This document shows positions 21,164 to 25,048 of a DNA stretch of 25,048 bases, piece after piece. The notes under the pieces are model-generated. The model searched no databases and was not told the origin of the DNA. It worked only from the letters and a program-made list of their open reading frames with translations. The DNA lies in the NCBI GenBank assembly GCA_035535195.1, contig DATLQK010000056.1, positions 1 to 25,048 on the forward strand, in the 5' to 3' direction. The position numbers were made by a program, and so were the translations under genes. Position 1 is the stretch's first letter. Each line of letters opens with the position of its first letter. The DNA is from JACDAN01 sp035535195. Its GTDB lineage: Bacteria > Actinomycetota > Thermoleophilia > Gaiellales > Gaiellaceae.

Positions 21164-22566
21164 AGCAGTTCCGCGAGCGGGAAGCTGCGGCGCTCCCGCG
21201 GCGGGACGAGGAAGTTCTGCCGATGCGTCGTGCGGAGCACCGAGTTCAGCCCTTGCCCGCGTGAGCGCGGCTCGAGCGGCAGGTCGGTTCCGTCCGGGAG
21301 CTTGCCGTCCATCGCGAGCCGGTTCCGCCGGAAGTCGTCGCTCGACGGGTTGAAGGTGATGAAGTGCAGGCCGGCCGAGGGTGACGGGTCGAACCGGTCC
21401 CGCACCGGGTCGGCAGTCCAGAAGAAGGGGTTGTCGAGGGTGTTGAAGTCGGCGCGGATCGGGATCGCGGTCCCCTTGGGGTAGAGCGTCCCGTCCTCGC
21501 CGCGGATGTCCATCTGGAGCCGCGACGCCGGCTGGATCGAGGCGGAGTGGCCGATCGTGCCGTACCGGTCGAAGTCCTCCTCGACGTCCCGCGCGCCGGC
21601 GACCTTGCCGGGCGGCTGCGGCAGGGTCTGCGCACCGTCGCGCGCCTCGAACTTCGGGCGAAACGTCGTGTCGACGCGGTTGCGGAAGTCGAAATCGAGG
21701 TACCAGGCCTCGACGTTCTCGTGGAGGTGCGACAGGTGCATGTGCGTCCCGCCCCGGAAATACGCCCCGCGCAGGTCGAGAAGGCCGAGCGTCTCGAAGT
21801 TCGCGATTGCGGACGGACCCATCGCCTGCTTCTGCGTCGACGTGAACCCGAGGAAGAGCTGTGCCGTGTCGGGAATCAGGTCGGCGCCCTGGATCCCGGC
21901 CGCCGTCGCCATCGCCTTTGGCACGCTCGTCGCGCCGCCGAACCCGCCGCCCTGGAAGCCCTTGCGGATGCTCGTCAGCTCGAAGAGATGGCCCGCGTCC
22001 GCGAACAGGCGCTCCGCCCCGTCCGCGACGTGCTCGCGCGCGTCGCTGCGCATCAGGATCGCGACGTCGTTCGCGTCCAGCACCGTCTCGGGCGGGTCGC
22101 TCGGGAACCGAATCGCGTCGAGGAGCGCGGAGACCGGCCGTCCCGGCGCCGAGGCCCGCCGGTCGATCGGGATGTGCCGCGCCGCGGCCGCCGGGACGTA
22201 CCGCCGGAAGTACGGCAGCCCCCACGCCACGGTGACGAGCAGGCCGCCCGGCGTGACGTCGTAGCGGCGCTCGATCCGCCGGATCGCGCGCTCGAGGTCC
22301 TGCTGCGCTCCCCGCAGCTCCGCCGGGCTCCGCCCGACGGACAGCTTCGCCGTCACGACCTGATGGTGAAGCGGCGGCTCGATCACCTCGACGCCCTCGT
22401 GGTCGATCACGCGGATCCCCGGGACGAGGTGCTGCTCGACCGGCAGCTCGGCGGCTGCGGCCCGCGGCGGCGACTCGGCGATCTGGTCGACGAGCTCGTA
22501 GATGCCGGCGGCGCCGAGAGCACCGGCGGCGGCCCCGCCAAGGAGCTGCTTGCGTGTCAGGCGCAT
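21160..22566 (-). CDS. Exported Dyp-peroxidase-like protein (Tat-like signal)
   Basis: The 468-aa protein opens with a signal-like N-terminus, MRLTRKQLLGGAAAGALGAA, resembling a Tat signal with RK in place of RR, so it is probably exported or membrane-tethered. The body has features recalling dye-decolourising peroxidases and related secreted proteins: FELTSIRKGFQGGGFGG, a histidine-rich GGTHMHLSHLHENVEAWY segment that could supply a heme ligand, and late segments PFFWTADPVRD and AGLHFITFNP. The canonical GxxDG motif is not clear, so peroxidase activity is only a suggestion. It is the last gene of a minus-strand cluster, ten bases after a lipoprotein gene. Confidence 0.6.
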   Translation of the reverse strand: MRLTRKQLLGGAAAGALGAAGIYELVDQIAESPPRAAAAELPVEQHLVPGIRVIDHEGVEVIEPPLHHQVVTAKLSVGRSPAELRGAQQDLERAIRRIERRYDVTPGGLLVTVAWGLPYFRRYVPAAAARHIPIDRRASAPGRPVSALLDAIRFPSDPPETVLDANDVAILMRSDAREHVADGAERLFADAGHLFELTSIRKGFQGGGFGGATSVPKAMATAAGIQGADLIPDTAQLFLGFTSTQKQAMGPSAIANFETLGLLDLRGAYFRGGTHMHLSHLHENVEAWYLDFDFRNRVDTTFRPKFEARDGAQTLPQPPGKVAGARDVEEDFDRYGTIGHSASIQPASRLQMDIRGEDGTLYPKGTAIPIRADFNTLDNPFFWTADPVRDRFDPSPSAGLHFITFNPSSDDFRRNRLAMDGKLPDGTDLPLEPRSRGQGLNSVLRTTHRQNFLVPPRERRSFPLAELL

Positions 22567-22576
22567 GTCTCGAGGG

Positions 22577-23170
22577 TTATGTGGTCGGCTTGATCAGCTC
22601 GAGGCCCCCGACGAGCCGCTCGAGGTTCGACACCACTTTCCCGAAGGTGAGGGGCGGCGCGACGTGCTCGCTCACGGCATACAGCGTCCCGTTGCGCCGC
22701 CAGAGGAAGCTGACGTGCCACTGGTCGGCGTCTCGCGAGACCGTGTACACGGTCACCTTCCTGTCGCCGATCCGCTTCGTTCCCCGCGCATCGCTGAAGC
22801 AGGGGACGGTCTGCTTGCCGTCCTTGCAGCGCGGCACGGCGGTGCGGCCGGGATAGGCGCGGAAGTTCACGTGGACGTCCCCGGCGCCGGCCTCGTGCCA
22901 GAGGAAGCCGACGAGGTAGCTGCGGTCCTTGTCGACGATCGGCCCGTCGCTGTTCCACTGCCCGCCGATGTCGGCATCGAGCGGGCTCGGCATCCAGCTC
23001 GGGCAGTAGACCGGAACGTGGACGCGGTTCGCGAGCCGCCGCCACTCGGCCTTGTACGCCGCGGGGCACGCGGGACGTGCCCTGGCGGCTGCGGAGCCCT
23101 CGGCCTTGTCGTCGCCGGAGCAGCCGGCCAGGACGAGGACGAGGAGCGGCAGGGCGAGGAGCGCTCTCAC
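22577..23170 (-). CDS. Hypothetical lipoprotein
   Basis: The frame is open further upstream, but the GTG at 23170-23168 overlaps the previous stop (GTGA) and starts a clear lipoprotein signal, MRALLALPLLVLVLAGC, with lipobox LAGC followed by SGDDKAEGS; this gives 197 aa. The mature part contains two further cysteine pairs (CPAAYKAEW...VYCPSW and PRCKDGKQTVPCF), which may form disulfides, and segments such as SYLVGFLWHEAG and WHVSFLWRRNGTLYAVSEHV. I recognise no catalytic family. It should be anchored on the outer face of the cytoplasmic membrane. Tight coupling to the spermidine-synthase-like gene upstream suggests a shared role at the cell surface. Confidence 0.78.
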   Translation of the reverse strand: MRALLALPLLVLVLAGCSGDDKAEGSAAARARPACPAAYKAEWRRLANRVHVPVYCPSWMPSPLDADIGGQWNSDGPIVDKDRSYLVGFLWHEAGAGDVHVNFRAYPGRTAVPRCKDGKQTVPCFSDARGTKRIGDRKVTVYTVSRDADQWHVSFLWRRNGTLYAVSEHVAPPLTFGKVVSNLERLVGGLELIKPTT

Positions 23171-24777
23171 TCGATCAAGAGTAGAGCGTCCGTGGGCGCA
23201 TATTGATCCGTGAGCGTCGGGACGCCGGTGATCGAGATCGCCCGGTCGTGACGGTCGAGGATCCGTCTCCGCAGGTCGGGCGCGTTCGGGAACCGGGCGC
23301 GGACCTCCTGCCATCGCTCGGCGAGGAACGGTTTCGACAGGGCCGGGCTCTCGGTGGCGACGAGGATCAGATTGCGAATCGAGGTGTCACTCTCGTCGCG
23401 GCCGAGGTTCGTCGGGTGCACGAGCACCGTCGGGAACGCCGATCGGTAGGTCCGGTACAGGGACCGGAAGAGACGAGAGCTCGGGCCGGCGATCGACCCG
23501 ATCGCGTTCGTCATTACCAACCCGCCGGGGTTGAGCCGTGACCGCACCAGCTCCATGAACTCGTTCGTGAACAGGTGGAACGGGATCGCATCGGCGAAAA
23601 ACGCATCGATCAGGATCGCGTCCCAACGCTCGTCGTGCCTGTCGAGGAAATGGCGGCCGTCGTCGACCGTGACCTTCAGGCGCGGGTCGCGCGGGAGCGC
23701 GAAGTAGCGGTAGGCGACGTCGCGGACGACGGGGTCGAGCTCGACCGCCTCGATCTGCACGTCCGGGAAGTCGCGCCAGATGCGCTTCGGGGACGAGCCG
23801 CCGCCGAGCCCGATGAAGAGGACCTTCTTCGCGGTCGGGTTGTAGGCCCGGAAGAGGTGGAAGATGTCGGCGTAGGCGAACGCGGTCGCGAAGGGCCGGC
23901 CGCGCACCATCCCGCTCTGGTACGTGTTATCGAACCGGAGGTAGCGCTCCGTCGAGTCCTCGACGACGGTGAGGCGGTGGTAGCGCGTGTCCTTCGCGTA
24001 CAGGAGTCTGAGGCCGGCGGTCGAGGCGGGCTCCTGGCCCTTGACGAAGCCGGCGCGGCGGTACAGGGGCGACCAGTTTCGCGCCTGGACGGCGCCGATC
24101 GTCCCGCCCGTGTCCGGCGCCAGCTGCACCGCGGCGACGCCGGCGAGGGCCGTGCCGGCGGCGACGAGCGCGGTGAGGACGACGAGCCGCTCGGAAAGCG
24201 CCACCAGCGCTGCGGCAGCGAAGAGCGCCGCGGCAGCGAGCCCGAGCAGCTGGTCGGTGCCGAACTCGGGGATCAGCCAGAACGCCGTCGCGAACGTGCC
24301 CGCAATCGAGCCGGCGGTGGAGATCGCGAACAGGCGACCGGCGGTCTGGCCGAGCGTCGCCAGCGAGATCGCCCAGAGGCGCACGGCGATCGGCGCTACC
24401 CCGGCGAGGACGACGCTCGGCGGCCCGAACAGCACGATCGCCGCGAGCAGCGGGTTCAGCCGCGGTCCGGGATCCCAGCGCACGATCGCCTCGAGCACCG
24501 GCCCGTCGAGGACCGGGATCGCGAGCACAAAGAGGGCGCCGAGGCCCATCACCGCCGCGAGCAGGCCCGGGCGCGGCCACCGGTCCGCGAGCGAGCCGCC
24601 GGCCCAGTAGCCGATCGAGAGGCCGGCGAGGACGACCCCGATCAGGGCGCCCCAGACGAAAAGCGAGTTTCCGAAGAACGGCGCCATCACGCGGGAGGCG
24701 GCGATCTCCATCCCGAGCACGGCCGCACCCGAGACGAACACCGCCACCGCCACGATCGCGCCGCGGCGGACCTTCAT
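23167..24777 (-). CDS. Membrane-anchored spermidine-synthase-like methyltransferase-fold protein
   Basis: Start chosen at ATG 24777 (MKVRRGAIVAVAVFVSGAAV), after the stop of the preceding gene; a GTG at 24813 is possible. The 536-aa protein has an N-terminal half with about seven or eight membrane helices (GMEIAASRVMAPFFGNSLFV, ALIGVVLAGLSIGYWAGG, and others). A soluble C-terminal half has a Rossmann-type nucleotide site: VLFIGLGGGSSPKRI, AVELDPVVRDVA, VTVDDGRHFL and WDAILIDAF. This is the 'fused MFS/spermidine synthase' class; these often lack the residues for real polyamine synthesis and their reaction is mostly unproven. It lies in a cluster with a glycosyltransferase fragment upstream and a lipoprotein downstream. 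Confidence 0.85.
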   Translation of the reverse strand: MKVRRGAIVAVAVFVSGAAVLGMEIAASRVMAPFFGNSLFVWGALIGVVLAGLSIGYWAGGSLADRWPRPGLLAAVMGLGALFVLAIPVLDGPVLEAIVRWDPGPRLNPLLAAIVLFGPPSVVLAGVAPIAVRLWAISLATLGQTAGRLFAISTAGSIAGTFATAFWLIPEFGTDQLLGLAAAALFAAAALVALSERLVVLTALVAAGTALAGVAAVQLAPDTGGTIGAVQARNWSPLYRRAGFVKGQEPASTAGLRLLYAKDTRYHRLTVVEDSTERYLRFDNTYQSGMVRGRPFATAFAYADIFHLFRAYNPTAKKVLFIGLGGGSSPKRIWRDFPDVQIEAVELDPVVRDVAYRYFALPRDPRLKVTVDDGRHFLDRHDERWDAILIDAFFADAIPFHLFTNEFMELVRSRLNPGGLVMTNAIGSIAGPSSRLFRSLYRTYRSAFPTVLVHPTNLGRDESDTSIRNLILVATESPALSKPFLAERWQEVRARFPNAPDLRRRILDRHDRAISITGVPTLTDQYAPTDALLLIE

Positions 24778-24788
24778 CTCCGGGGCGT

Positions 24789-25048
24789 CTACAGCTCGTA
24801 CACCGCTACCCAAGGTCCCGCCAGTGTGCCGACACCCTCGCGGTAGAAGCGCCGATTCCCCCGTCGCTCGAGCTCGTCGTAGAAGCGATTCTCGGCCGGG
24901 TAGAGGTCGCGGTGAGCCCGCACGCGGTCCGCAACCGCGCCGGTGACGAGCACGTAGCCGACGTTTAGGGCGCGCAGGCGCGCGAGGTTGCGGCGCGGGT
25001 CGCGCGGGCGGTCCGGGCCCGGGAGAGCGAGCTTGAGCACCCGAACGT
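24789..25048 (-). CDS. C-terminal end of a probable membrane glycosyltransferase (cut by window edge)
   Basis: Only the last 86 or so residues are visible, ending FYREGVGTLAGPWVAVYEL. The pattern LRALNVGYVLVTGAV, DLYPAENRFYDELERR and GPWVAVYEL is what is seen at the soluble C-terminus of GT39/mannosyltransferase-type membrane proteins, but the catalytic and membrane parts lie outside the window. The stop is 11 bases before the next gene's start, so it is probably the upstream gene of the same operon. Confidence 0.6.
   Translation of the reverse strand, partial: VRVLKLALPGPDRPRDPRRNLARLRALNVGYVLVTGAVADRVRAHRDLYPAENRFYDELERRGNRRFYREGVGTLAGPWVAVYEL

Noticed and set aside
20009..22225. 738-aa minus frame running through the phosphofructokinase gene and tRNA-Leu
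   Set aside because: It crosses a functional tRNA and is out of frame with the conserved proteins on both strands.
23167..24777. True spermidine synthase (speE)
   Set aside because: Fused to a multi-helix membrane domain and not next to polyamine genes; similarity is to the nucleotide-binding fold only.

Overview
The window is very GC-rich and gene-dense, and most neighbouring genes overlap by a few bases. It looks like chromosomal DNA of a high-GC actinobacterium. The polA, rpsA, coaE order matches actinobacteria such as Mycobacterium. The zinc-ribbon/cyclase/AAA/TPR protein, the PPi-type phosphofructokinase and the frequent leaderless starts suggest a Thermoleophilia-like lineage. That placement is an inference; there is no rRNA or other decisive marker here.

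Layout. (1) 1-1560, minus: an apparent operon of a ribbon-helix-helix/HicB-like protein, a 29-codon micro-ORF, a DUF4097 protein and an MFS exporter that runs off the left edge. Its promoter carries a 19-bp palindrome and faces the promoter of (2) 1582-4560, plus: a 992-aa signalling protein (zinc ribbon, class III cyclase, AAA ATPase, TPR-like region). (3) 4505-10988, minus: housekeeping genes coaE, rpsA, an alpha/beta hydrolase, polA and a frameshifted phosphotransferase. (4) 11013-13890, plus: two GNAT proteins and a lysine-free LarA/DUF2088 relative, translationally coupled. (5) 13887-19104, minus: a complete branched-chain amino acid type ABC importer (binding lipoprotein, LivH, LivM, LivG, LivF) with a strong hairpin after the binding-protein gene. 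(6) 19294-20096: a coiled-coil protein gene lying between tRNA-Leu(CAA) and a degenerate 34-bp copy of that tRNA's 3' end, resembling the footprint of an integration or duplication. (7) 20117-21163, plus: a phosphofructokinase with pyrophosphate-type active-site residues. (8) 21160-25048, minus: a Dyp-peroxidase-like exported protein, a lipoprotein, a membrane-anchored spermidine-synthase-like protein and the C-terminus of a probable glycosyltransferase.

No CRISPR array, transposase, integrase, phage gene or rRNA was seen. The least ordinary features are the divergent leaderless promoter pair with its palindrome at 1526-1582 and the uncharacterised operon behind it, the tRNA-Leu 3'-end repeat around the coiled-coil gene, the lysine-free LarA relative, and the hairpin at 19949-19964 whose loop is the -35 box of the next gene. 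All positions and motifs were read by eye. Family names rest on motif recognition, not on a database search.
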